Assembly (NCBI GenBank): GCA_958354105.1
Contig: CATWVA010000047.1
Location: 1 to 11,956, forward strand
DNA: 11,956 bases
DNA from: an uncultured Collinsella sp.
Lineage (GTDB): Bacteria > Actinomycetota > Coriobacteriia > Coriobacteriales > Coriobacteriaceae
Direction: 5' to 3'
Part shown: piece by piece, positions 1 through 6,678 of the stretch
Layout of the letters: every line of letters begins with the position of its first letter
How positions within the stretch are numbered: the first letter of the stretch is position 1
The notes under the pieces: generated by a model
What the model was told of the DNA's origin: nothing
The model's database searches: none
Seen by the model: only the letters and a program-made list of their open reading frames with translations
Made by a program: the position numbers and the translations under genes

Positions 1-2
1 TA

Positions 3-71
3 TGCCCAATTAACAACCGTCAGGGAATTGTAATTGATGGTGAAGGTTCAAAGGTAATTTGCAAAGACTAA
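3..71 (+). other. Possible last 22 codons of a gene entering from the left
   Basis: One plus-strand frame is open from the window edge to a TAA at 69-71 and reads as a plausible protein tail (…GIVIDGEGSKVICKD). I do not recognise the family. The stretch is much more AT-rich than everything to its right, with A/T-ending codons, so if it is coding it is probably foreign to this chromosome. A 22-codon open frame at a window edge can occur by chance. Confidence 0.2.
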
Positions 72-111
72 TTTGAAAATTCCAGTTTGCTGTACTCGTT
101 CCTAGCAGGGT

Positions 112-131
112 TTGGGGCAGGCACGCCCCAA
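112..131. terminator. Short GC-rich hairpin, possible terminator
   Basis: A perfect 7-bp inverted repeat, TTGGGGC / GCCCCAA (112-118 and 125-131), flanks a 6-nt loop. It lies 40 bp after the possible stop at 69-71 and just outside the presumed end of the IS3 remnant. Neither side has a T-run, so a role as an intrinsic terminator is weakly supported; it could be part of the mobile-element end. Confidence 0.25.
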
Positions 132-186
132 CAAGAAGCTGTCCCAAAGGGGCAAGAATGGGGACTGCGGACGATTTCTTGGACCG

Positions 187-411
187 TTACGCGGCCCTTC
201 CCAGCGCGGAGCGGAACTTGGCCGGCGTGCGGCCACCGAGCGCATCGCTGCGCCTCTCCGTATTGTATCGACCGATCCAGCCCCCGAGCTCCTCGATGAA
301 GCGGGCGGGGGTCCAGTCCGACCAGTTCCTGCCGTGCCAGAACTCCTTCTTGAGCAGGCCGAAGAAGCCCTCCATCGCCGCGTTATCCGAGCTGCAGCCC
401 TTGGCGGACTG
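187..411 (-). pseudogene. IS3-family transposase, C-terminal remnant
   Basis: This is the end of a DDE transposase (rve integrase core) of the IS3/IS150 type. Reading leftward on the minus strand, the fragment begins at about 411 with a QSAKGCSSDNAAMEGFF segment. In IS3 enzymes this carries the final catalytic Glu (the E after DNAA-M). It continues through the characteristic LLKKEFWHGRNW and RYNTERR…LGGRTPAKFR stretches to a TAA at 187-189. A TAG at 418-420 closes the frame upstream, so the catalytic Asp residues, the N-terminal domain and the OrfA partner are gone and it cannot be active. The bases just after the stop (about 140-186, with TGTCCC at the outer edge) are probably the right end of the element; no matching left end is visible. 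Transposase identity is well supported; subgroup assignment is from memory of the motifs. Confidence 0.8.
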
Positions 412-520
412 GATTGGCTACACTGATGTGGACAGTTCCGGGAGAGGCGCAAGAGACGGGAAGGCCGTGTGCGCGTTCCTGCGCGAGGGCTGCGGGAGGG
501 GCTGCCTGGGTACGGCGCCT

Positions 521-661
521 GTCAACTCGGTCTACGTCTTTGATGACCAGGTCGTACTCAATATCAACTTCACGGATGACGCCAAAACGGTCACCCGTGA
601 GGAAGTGTTGGGTTCGAGTGCTGTGGACAATGTTCCAGCATGCTGGGATCGAACTCGCTAG
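521..661 (+). pseudogene. Serine site-specific recombinase, C-terminal remnant
   Basis: From 521 the plus frame reads VNSVYVFDDQVVLNINFTDD, then AKTVTREEVLGSS, and stops at TAG 659-661. This F/VNS-VYVYDD--V-…NF-D---T-T-EE pattern is the usual C-terminal end of large serine recombinases of integrative elements and prophages. The frame stays open to 158, but the residues before 521 do not resemble a recombinase and partly lie antisense to the IS3 remnant, so the catalytic serine domain, zinc region and coiled coil are missing. The tail runs convergently into the DUF523 gene and overlaps its last codons (591-661). Assignment rests on motif memory over about 45 residues; a search is needed for a firm call. 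Confidence 0.55.
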
Positions 662-1082
662 CCGGAATCACACGGTAGCCGTGGCGGAGCAGAAGCTCGA
701 CGAAGACACCGTTGCCCGTTGTGAGTTTGCCGCTGAACGTTCCGTCGTAGATGCGACCCGCACCGCACGAGGGGCTACGATCTTGAAGAATGCACGCGGC
801 GATATCTTCCGGCCCGCCCGCCAGCTCGCACATATCGAGCGCGCGCTCTGCGCCCAGGCGAAACTCGCGATCGACCGAGGCGCCCTCGCAGGTACGGACC
901 TCGCCGCTCACAATCTCGGATGGCTTGCGCGGCGTGGGTAAGCCACCAAAAACCTCGGGGCATACCAACAGGACCTCGGTCCCCGTGCGCTCGCAAGCCT
1001 CGACTAGCTCGCGATGGTAGTTGTCGAGCTCGTTATACTTGCAGCTCTCGCCCATCAAGCAGGCGCTCACCACGATCTTCAT
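591..1082 (-). CDS. DUF523 / TudS-like Fe-S protein (putative thiouracil desulfidase), altered C-terminus
   Basis: A 163-residue DUF523 protein. The family includes TudS, a cytoplasmic [4Fe-4S] enzyme that removes sulfur from 2-thiouracil; substrate here is inferred only. Family blocks appear in order: VSACLMGESCKYN (5-17), CPEVFGGLPTPRKPSEI (41-57) and DRSPSCGAGRIYDGTFSGKL (101-120), then GNGV. Cys8, Cys41 and Cys106 sit where the three cluster-ligand cysteines of TudS are expected. I chose the ATG at 1080-1082: the protein then starts at the family's usual MKIVVSACL, and GGGGAG lies about 8 nt upstream. Upstream in-frame codons (to 1145) would read through the hairpin and are rejected. The end is odd. 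Family members normally finish close to the GYRVI block, but here about 14 extra residues (EHCPQHSNP…) are read from DNA that on the other strand is the recombinase tail. The native 3' end seems replaced by element sequence. The catalytic blocks are intact, so it may still work. Confidence 0.8.
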   Translation of the reverse strand: MKIVVSACLMGESCKYNELDNYHRELVEACERTGTEVLLVCPEVFGGLPTPRKPSEIVSGEVRTCEGASVDREFRLGAERALDMCELAGGPEDIAACILQDRSPSCGAGRIYDGTFSGKLTTGNGVFVELLLRHGYRVIPASEFDPSMLEHCPQHSNPTLPHG

Positions 1083-1101
1083 ATACAACTCTCCCCACGC
1101 A

Positions 1102-1140
1102 AATCGCCCCATTTGAGATGGACACTCAAATGGGGCGATT
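1102..1140 (-). terminator. 16-bp perfect hairpin between ftsH and the DUF523 gene
   Basis: AATCGCCCCATTTGAG (1102-1117) and CTCAAATGGGGCGATT (1125-1140) form a perfect 16-bp stem with a 7-nt loop, 18 bp past the ftsH stop. On the minus strand it is followed by only three Ts and then the DUF523 ribosome site. It is well placed to terminate ftsH transcripts, or as a processing/attenuation hairpin in the leader of the downstream gene. The weak T-tract leaves the choice open. Confidence 0.6.
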
Positions 1141-1158
1141 GACACTGCGCAACTAGTA

Positions 1159-3051
1159 TTACTGCTGCTTTGGCATCAACGGATTCTCGCGCGTGAGGAG
1201 GTTCATGAACTCCTCGCCCGTGATCGTCTCCTTCTTGTACAGATAACGAGCCAGCTCATGGAGCTTGAACTTGTTCTCCTTGAGGATCTGCAGGGCGCGA
1301 TCGTGCGCGTCCTCGATCAGCTTAGCGACAATCGCGTCCACGCGCTCGGCCGTACCGGGAGCGCAGGTGAGCGACGTATCCTGGTTGAGGTACGCGTTCT
1401 GCACGGTACCGAGCGCCATCATGCCAAACTCGTCGGACATACCAAAGCGCGTCACCATGTTGCGGGCGAGCTTGGTGGCCTGCTCGATATCGTTGGCGGC
1501 GCCGGTCGTCATCTCGCCAAAGATGAGCTCCTCGGCCGCGCGGCCACCGCAGTAGACGGCGAGCTTGTCCAAGACCTCCCGGCGCGTCGTCAGGAAGCGT
1601 TCGTCCTCCTCGACCTGCATGGTGTAGCCCAGAGCGCCACTCGTGCGCGGCACGATGGTGATCTTGGTGACCGGCGCGGAACCCTTTTGGCGGGCAGCGA
1701 CGATAGCATGGCCGATCTCGTGGTAGGAAACGACCTGCTTCTCGTGGTCAGAAAGCACCGTGGACTTACGCTGTTGGCCGGCAATGACGACCTCCACCGA
1801 CTCCTCGAAGTCGTCCTGGGTTGCACGCTTGCGACCCTCGCGAACGGCGCGCAGGGCGCCCTCGTTGATGATATTGGCCAGGTCGGCGCCCGAGGCACCG
1901 GGCGTGGCGCGGGCAATCGCGGTCAGATCGATCGGCGGCTCGGTCTTCACACTCTTGGCGTGGAGCTCGAGGATGTTCTTACGTCCGGTCAGATCAGGCA
2001 ACTCGACGGGGATGCGGCGGTCAAAACGACCAGGGCGCAGCAGCGCCGGATCGAGGCTGTCGGGGCGGTTGGTTGCGGCAAGGACAACGATACCTTTGTG
2101 GTTATCGAAGCCATCCATCTCGGTCAGCAACTGATTGAGCGTCTGCTCGCGCTCGTCGTTGCCGCTAAAGCCGCCGCCATCGCGCTTCTTACCGATGGTA
2201 TCGATCTCATCAATAAAAACGATACACGGGGCCTTTTCCTTGGCCTGCTTAAACAGGTCACGAACCTTAGCAGCGCCGCGACCAACAAACATCTCAACGA
2301 ACTCAGAGCCCGAAATGCTAAAGAACGGAACACCGGCCTCGCCGGCAACAGCCTTGGCAAGCAGGGTCTTACCGGTACCCGGAGGGCCAACAAGGAGAGC
2401 ACCGCGCGGCAGCTTGGCGCCGATCTCCTCGTAGCGCTGCGGCTTCTCCAGAAAGTCGACGACCTCCTTGAGAGACTCCTTGGCCTCTTCCTGGCCGGCG
2501 ACATCCTTAAAGGTCACGCCCACGTCCTTGGAGGCGATCACGCGCGCGCCGGACTTACCCAGTCCGCCGCCGCCAAAACCGCCGCCACCAAAGTTCATCG
2601 ACGGGCCGTCATCGCCCATAGCCTTCTTCATGCGGCGGTTGAGCCACCAACCGATGAGGAAGAAAATCGCCATGGGAAGAATGAGGGTGAGCAGGTAGTA
2701 GGTCATCAAACCGGAGTTCTTATCGGGAACGACCGACTCAAGCGAGGCGCCAGATTCAAGCACGCGATCGGTAAAGCCCGCGTCATTCGGCACGCCGGTC
2801 GTCTTGTAGGCGATGTTCTCGTCCTCGCCCTTCTTGGTGTAATAAATCGTGTAATCGTCTGTGTTGTACTCGACCTTGTCGACGCTCTTCTTATCGAGCG
2901 CTTTGACAAACGTCGAATAATCGGTCTTCGTAATCTGCTGCGTGTGACCGATGTTGGGGAACAGAACGGTCGAGAGCACGAGGTAGACGACGAAGGCGAT
3001 GAGCACGTAGAGGATCATATTCCGTCTACGTTTGTTGTCATCCATCTCCAT
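1159..3051 (-). CDS. ftsH: FtsH, ATP-dependent membrane zinc metalloprotease
   Basis: Membrane-anchored AAA+ protease that unfolds and degrades misassembled membrane proteins and short-lived cytoplasmic regulators as a hexamer. Numbering from the outermost ATG (3064-3066, 635 residues): transmembrane segment at about 17-36, extracytoplasmic domain 37-119, second transmembrane segment at about 120-142, Gly-rich linker 159-170. Walker A GPPGTGKT is at 227-234, pore loop FVGR at 260-263, Walker B VFIDEID at 283-289, and the second region of homology with arginine fingers at about 333-350. The zinc motif HEIGH is at 449-453, with a likely third ligand Asp526. Length is normal for the family. I prefer the ATG at 3049-3051 (Met6, 630 residues) because GGAG lies 9 nt before it, while the outermost ATG has no recognisable ribosome site. 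The residue after FVG in the pore loop is Arg, where Val or Met is usual. Divergent from cobO; a hairpin follows the stop. Confidence 0.95.
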   Translation of the reverse strand: MEMDDNKRRRNMILYVLIAFVVYLVLSTVLFPNIGHTQQITKTDYSTFVKALDKKSVDKVEYNTDDYTIYYTKKGEDENIAYKTTGVPNDAGFTDRVLESGASLESVVPDKNSGLMTYYLLTLILPMAIFFLIGWWLNRRMKKAMGDDGPSMNFGGGGFGGGGLGKSGARVIASKDVGVTFKDVAGQEEAKESLKEVVDFLEKPQRYEEIGAKLPRGALLVGPPGTGKTLLAKAVAGEAGVPFFSISGSEFVEMFVGRGAAKVRDLFKQAKEKAPCIVFIDEIDTIGKKRDGGGFSGNDEREQTLNQLLTEMDGFDNHKGIVVLAATNRPDSLDPALLRPGRFDRRIPVELPDLTGRKNILELHAKSVKTEPPIDLTAIARATPGASGADLANIINEGALRAVREGRKRATQDDFEESVEVVIAGQQRKSTVLSDHEKQVVSYHEIGHAIVAARQKGSAPVTKITIVPRTSGALGYTMQVEEDERFLTTRREVLDKLAVYCGGRAAEELIFGEMTTGAANDIEQATKLARNMVTRFGMSDEFGMMALGTVQNAYLNQDTSLTCAPGTAERVDAIVAKLIEDAHDRALQILKENKFKLHELARYLYKKETITGEEFMNLLTRENPLMPKQQ

Positions 3052-3055
3052 CTGC

Positions 3056-3083
3056 TTGAACTCCATCTACTGGGGTTGATAAT
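3056..3083 (+). promoter_or_regulatory. Candidate promoter for the corrinoid adenosyltransferase gene
   Basis: TTGAAC (3056-3061) and GATAAT (3078-3083) are separated by 16 bp, resembling a housekeeping-sigma -35/-10 pair. It would start transcription near 3090, about 55 nt before the start codon. The -35 box lies inside the first codons of divergent ftsH, so initiation of the two genes could interfere. Motif match only. Confidence 0.35.
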
Positions 3084-3143
3084 GTTTTCTAGAATACCCA
3101 ACCCGGACGGCGATAAACCGACGCCGGGCACGAAAGGACAGAG

Positions 3144-3629
3144 ATGGCATCACTGGAAGTCGGCAAGGTTCAAATCTATACGGGCGACGGCAAGGGCAAG
3201 ACGACGGCTGCGCTGGGACTCGCGCTGCGCGCCACGGGCTATGGACTTAACGTGCTCATGCTTCAGTTTGCCAAGAAGCTGCACTGCGCCGAACATGACG
3301 CAGCACCTCGATTGGGGCTACGCATCGTACAAGCCGACCGCGACACACCCGAAGCCTGTGCCGCACAGATCATGGAGCTGGCGAGCGAGCAGATTAGCCA
3401 GGTCGACGTGCTCATTCTGGACGAACTCGGCGAAGCGATGCGTCGCGGCTTTGTGACACGCGAGGATATCGAAGCATTGATTGCGATAAAGCCCGCCACC
3501 ACGGAGCTCGTACTCACCGGCCGTGGACTGCTGCCACTGGCCGACCTCGCGGACCTAGTCACCGAAATGCGCCCCGTCAAACACTACTTCGACGAAGGCC
3601 TCCTAGCCCGCCAAGGCATCGAATACTAG
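3144..3629 (+). CDS. cobO: Corrinoid adenosyltransferase, CobO/BtuR/CobP type
   Basis: Transfers the 5'-deoxyadenosyl group of ATP to the cobalt of a reduced corrinoid, making coenzyme B12 or its precursors in the cytoplasm. The 161-residue protein shows the family P-loop GDGKGKTT (14-21) followed by AALGLALRATGYG, a Walker-B-like ILDELGEAM (91-99), and the family ending ADLVTEM…KHYFDEGLLARQGIEY. It is slightly shorter than many members (roughly 170-200), mostly at the N-terminus. The start ATG is preceded by AAAGGA with a 5-nt gap. No other cobalamin gene is in the window, so it may serve salvage of imported corrinoid rather than full synthesis; that is inference. It stands alone on the plus strand between two minus-strand genes, and its stop codon lies in a hairpin shared with the convergent MATE gene. 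Confidence 0.9.
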   Translation: MASLEVGKVQIYTGDGKGKTTAALGLALRATGYGLNVLMLQFAKKLHCAEHDAAPRLGLRIVQADRDTPEACAAQIMELASEQISQVDVLILDELGEAMRRGFVTREDIEALIAIKPATTELVLTGRGLLPLADLADLVTEMRPVKHYFDEGLLARQGIEY

Positions 3630-3655
3630 CCATTACGGACGTCCCCAATGGCTAG
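3626..3655. terminator. Shared hairpin over two convergent stop codons
   Basis: CTAGCCATT (3626-3634) and AATGGCTAG (3647-3655) form a 9-bp perfect stem, with a smaller palindrome GGACGTCC (3637-3644) in the loop. The plus-strand TAG (3627-3629) and the minus-strand TAG (complement of 3652-3654) sit at mirrored positions in the stem. A bidirectional terminator is the natural reading, though neither side has a T-run. Confidence 0.5.
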
Positions 3656-5001
3656 GCAGTGGCGCGGCCTAGCCAGTTGCCGCTGTGATGGTAGACGGTG
3701 AACATCATGGCAGTGATTACCCAGGTTACGGGGTAGACCAGCAGCAGGTGCTCAAGCGACGGATCGAACGGCATGATCGCAAACACCCAGATCACCCTGA
3801 GCACGACGGTGCCAAAAATCGTGAGCAGCATGGGCTGCAAGCTCACGCCGGCACCGCGAATGGAGCCCGACGCGTTTTCGATAATCGAGAAGATCGCGTA
3901 GAACGGCGCAATGAAATGAAGAATCGTCGTGGTATACGCCGAAATCGAAGCGTCGTCGACAAACAGACGCGACAACGGGCCCGAGAACACCAGCAGCACG
4001 GCAGACAGGCCACCAATGAGCATAAACGACAGCACGAGCGACGTATGGTACCCCTTGCGCATGCGCTCGTAGTTGCGCGCACCAAAGTTCTGCGCCGAGA
4101 ACGTGGTGATCGACACGCCAAGCGCCTCAGTAACCATCCAGACAATGCCATCCAAACGGCCCGAAAGACCCCACGCGGTGGTGACATCGGCACCAAACGA
4201 GTTGACCGACACCTGAATCAAAACGTTGGAAATCGAATACGCAGCAGACTGAAAGCCAAGCGGCAGACCACACGAGATCATGCTCTTACAAATGCCAGGA
4301 TCAATGCCGAGTTTGGACAGTGAAAGCCGCCACGCACCCGGTGCGTGCATCATGCGAATCACGATCATCGTGGCGTTGGAGCAAATGGTCAGCGCCACCG
4401 CGATGCCGCAGCCCAGAGCCTCCATATGAAGCACGGCAACGAAGATGACATCCAGCACCGCATTAACAAGGCAGCCGGAAGCGATGATCACAGCAGGCCC
4501 GCGCGTGTCGCCCACGGCGCGCAGCAATGCCGTTCCCATATTGAGCAGCAGCGCCGCAACCATGGCGGCAAAATAACAACGAGCATAGGCCACGCCCTCG
4601 GCCAATAGTTCATGCGGCGTGTTCATAAGCACCAGCATGGGCTCAACGAACACTATGCCAAGAATCGAGAAAGCGATACCGCCCACCAGCGCGAGCGTCA
4701 TGGCCGTATGGACCGAACGACTCAGTCGCTCATCATCGTGCTGACCAAAATACTGACCGGTAATGACCGCGCAGCCGGCACCGACGCCGACGCAAAAGCC
4801 AATGCAGAGCTCGGTGAGCACCATCGTGGCTTGAATGCCGCCAAGCGCAAGCTTGCCGCCAAACTGACCGACGATATAGGTGCCGATAAGCGTGTAAGCC
4901 TGCTGAAAAAACGAACTAAAAAAGATGGGAACGCACAGCGACAGCAATTGCTGCCAAATGACACCTTGCGTTACATCGATAGCCGTAGATTTCTTAGCCA
5001 C
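3652..5001 (-). CDS. MATE-family multidrug/cation antiporter
   Basis: A polytopic inner-membrane exporter of the MatE (NorM/DinF-like) family, which uses Na+ or H+ gradients to expel drugs or metabolites; the substrate cannot be told from sequence. About twelve hydrophobic segments are spread evenly, in two similar halves. The N-terminal half begins with the typical VPIFFSSFFQQAYTLIGTYIVGQ…GGIQA block and contains GVGAGCAVITGQYFGQ. I chose the GTG at 4999-5001 (449 residues, start MAKKSTAIDVTQG) because GGAGG lies 4 nt upstream and the sequence is MATE-like from there. A TTG at 5032-5034 would add 11 residues (SVDVRFWGGR…) that look like leader DNA. Length is normal for the family. It has its own upstream gap of 125 bp, so it is probably a separate transcription unit. 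Confidence 0.9.
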   Translation of the reverse strand: MAKKSTAIDVTQGVIWQQLLSLCVPIFFSSFFQQAYTLIGTYIVGQFGGKLALGGIQATMVLTELCIGFCVGVGAGCAVITGQYFGQHDDERLSRSVHTAMTLALVGGIAFSILGIVFVEPMLVLMNTPHELLAEGVAYARCYFAAMVAALLLNMGTALLRAVGDTRGPAVIIASGCLVNAVLDVIFVAVLHMEALGCGIAVALTICSNATMIVIRMMHAPGAWRLSLSKLGIDPGICKSMISCGLPLGFQSAAYSISNVLIQVSVNSFGADVTTAWGLSGRLDGIVWMVTEALGVSITTFSAQNFGARNYERMRKGYHTSLVLSFMLIGGLSAVLLVFSGPLSRLFVDDASISAYTTTILHFIAPFYAIFSIIENASGSIRGAGVSLQPMLLTIFGTVVLRVIWVFAIMPFDPSLEHLLLVYPVTWVITAMMFTVYHHSGNWLGRATA

Positions 5002-5126
5002 ACGCCCTCCCCAAAAGCGCACGTCAACCGACAAAACATCAATTTAAAACCAAAGCCAAAACCAGCTTAGCACCGACTGGCGGCGACCGAAACACCCCGA
5101 ATCAGAGCGCGGTACGGAATATCTGC

Positions 5127-6041
5127 CTAGTGATACAAACCCGGCTGGTAGTGGTACTCGTTGCTCACGTGCGGGCACAGCTGCCAAAAGGCGACGGCGC
5201 TCGCCGCGGCCACGTTGAGCGAATCGACCCCGTGCGCCATCGGAATGCGCACGGCCCGGTCGCAGCCGGCAATGGTCTTGGCGCCCAAGCCGGCACCCTC
5301 GGTACCCATAAAGATTGCCAGGCGGTCAATCTCCTGCAGCGCGGGATCGTCCAGCGACACCGAATCATCCGTCAGCGCCATCGCAGCACACGAAAAACCA
5401 GCATGATGCAGCGATGCCAACCCGTCATGCGGCCACACGCGCGCCTCACTACCAATACGCGTCCACGGCACCTGAAACACGGTGCCCATGCTCACACGAG
5501 CCGAGCGACGATACAGCGGATCGCAGCACGTAGGGCTCACCAGAATGCCGTCGACATTGAGAGCGGCAGCCGAGCGGAAAATCGCGCCGACGTTGGTGTG
5601 GTCGACAATACCCTCGAGCACGCATACGCGCACCGGGCGCTCCCCCGCCGCCTCGACGACGCCGCCCAAGAACTCATCAACCGGAATCTGACGCGGGCGA
5701 CGGAACGCCGCGAGCGCACCGCGCGTCACGTTAAAGCCCGTCAACTGCTCCATGAGCTCCATGGAGGCCACGAACACAGGAACCGGACCCGCGCACTCGC
5801 GCACAACCAGGCGCTCAAACAGCGGCATCATCTGGTCGAGCCAGCGTTCACCCAAAAGAAAGCTCACCGGCTGGTATCCGGCACGCACCGCACGCTCGAT
5901 AACCTTGGCGCTCTCGGCGATAAAGATGCCCTTTTGCGGCTCCAGCACGCAGCGCAGCTCGCGCTCGGTCAGTCGCACGTAGGCATCGAGCCGCTCGTCC
6001 TCGAGCGAATCAATTCGCAGAACCTCAACGGCATCAGTCAT
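5127..6041 (-). CDS. SpoU/TrmH-family RNA 2'-O-methyltransferase
   Basis: Uses S-adenosylmethionine to methylate a ribose 2'-OH in rRNA or tRNA; the target base is not deducible here. The 304-residue product has an N-terminal substrate-binding region (about 1-125, with GIFIAESAKVIERAV). A C-terminal knotted SPOUT domain carries all three signature motifs: motif 1 NVGAIFRSA (150-158), with the RRSARVSMG stretch at 178-186; motif 2 IFMGTEGAGL (243-252); and motif 3 VRIPMAHGVDSLNVAAASA (264-282). Length fits TrmH-group enzymes with an N-terminal extension. I chose the ATG at 6039-6041, where family-like sequence begins; an ATG at 6072-6074 would add MCCKEGCGLAA. Neither has a strong ribosome site, so the start is uncertain. 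It follows folA on the same strand across 109 bp. Confidence 0.9.
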   Translation of the reverse strand: MTDAVEVLRIDSLEDERLDAYVRLTERELRCVLEPQKGIFIAESAKVIERAVRAGYQPVSFLLGERWLDQMMPLFERLVVRECAGPVPVFVASMELMEQLTGFNVTRGALAAFRRPRQIPVDEFLGGVVEAAGERPVRVCVLEGIVDHTNVGAIFRSAAALNVDGILVSPTCCDPLYRRSARVSMGTVFQVPWTRIGSEARVWPHDGLASLHHAGFSCAAMALTDDSVSLDDPALQEIDRLAIFMGTEGAGLGAKTIAGCDRAVRIPMAHGVDSLNVAAASAVAFWQLCPHVSNEYHYQPGLYH

Positions 6042-6087
6042 AGCAGCCAGCCCGCACCCTTCTTTACAGCACATCTATACCAAACGA

Positions 6088-6106
6088 GGCGACGCTAAGC
6101 GCCGCC
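6088..6106 (-). terminator. GC-rich hairpin downstream of folA
   Basis: GGCGACGC (6088-6095) and GCGCCGCC (6099-6106) pair over 8 positions, one of them a G·U pair on the minus-strand transcript, around a 3-nt loop. It lies about 45 bp past the folA stop and before the methyltransferase gene. Read on the minus strand it is followed by CTCGTTTGG, a poor T-tract. Candidate terminator only. Confidence 0.35.
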
Positions 6107-6150
6107 CCATACAATCAATCAACCTGATGATACCGTTCGTGCCAGACGAT

Positions 6151-6669
6151 TTACACCTCAACGCGACGATACGTCACGAACTCATAATCGAGGCCTTCGT
6201 CACCCTCGCCCGCGGCAATCGTGGCAACCCCCTCGCGCCGCGCAACTTCCCACGCAGGATCGGCGTCCAAGTCGGGAAAGTACGTGTCCACGGGATGGAC
6301 GCAGTGGTTATGCGTGACCTCGGCCTCCACGCAGTACGGCAAAAACTGCCGATAGACATCGCCGCCGCCGATCACCCAGGCAACGGGCTCATCGGCAACC
6401 GCGGCGAGCGCCTCGCCGATACTATGCACCACATCGACGCCCTCGGGCTTAAAATCCTCATCGCGCGTGAGCACGATATTGCGACGATTCTTGAGCGGAC
6501 GTCCACCGGGAAAACTCAGCAGCGTCTTGCGTCCCATGATGACCGGACACCCCTTGGTGCACGCCACAAAATGGCGCATGTCGGCGCGATTGGACACGAC
6601 CATATCGCCCTCGCAGCCAATGCCCCAGTCGTCACACACGGCGACGATGGCAGAAAGCTTACACGTCAT
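6151..6669 (-). CDS. folA: Dihydrofolate reductase
   Basis: Reduces dihydrofolate to tetrahydrofolate with NADPH, regenerating the cofactor oxidised by the adjacent ThyA. The 172-residue protein shows LSAIVAVCDDWGIG (5-18), the putative catalytic acid Asp30 in NRADMRHF, VIMGRKTLLSFPGGRPL (43-59), RRNIVLTRD (62-70), the cofactor loop VIGGGDVY (99-106) and DTYFPDLD (128-135). The segment aligned with the classical Leu-Pro-Trp before the catalytic Asp reads Met-Val-Val (23-25), a departure from E. coli-type enzymes that may affect inhibitor binding. The start ATG at 6667-6669 has AGGTGG 5 nt upstream; a GTG three codons earlier is less well placed. It begins 9 nt after the thyA stop, so the two are almost certainly co-transcribed, with thyA first. 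Confidence 0.93.
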   Translation of the reverse strand: MTCKLSAIVAVCDDWGIGCEGDMVVSNRADMRHFVACTKGCPVIMGRKTLLSFPGGRPLKNRRNIVLTRDEDFKPEGVDVVHSIGEALAAVADEPVAWVIGGGDVYRQFLPYCVEAEVTHNHCVHPVDTYFPDLDADPAWEVARREGVATIAAGEGDEGLDYEFVTYRRVEV

Positions 6670-6678
6670 ACCTGCCAC

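Noticed and set aside
158..661. The whole plus-strand frame as one 167-residue gene
   Set aside because: Its first two thirds lie antisense to, or just beyond, the IS3 remnant and do not look like protein; only the last ~46 codons resemble a recombinase.
630..680. tRNA-like T-arm sequence (GAGTTCGATCC on the minus strand)
   Set aside because: No acceptor, D or anticodon arms can be built around it; it falls inside the DUF523 coding end.
1258..3456. A 732-codon open frame on the plus strand
   Set aside because: It lies antisense to ftsH and then runs out of frame through cobO. High-GC genes leave long open antisense frames, and its sequence (Leu/Arg/Val/Asp-rich, no domain) looks like such a shadow.
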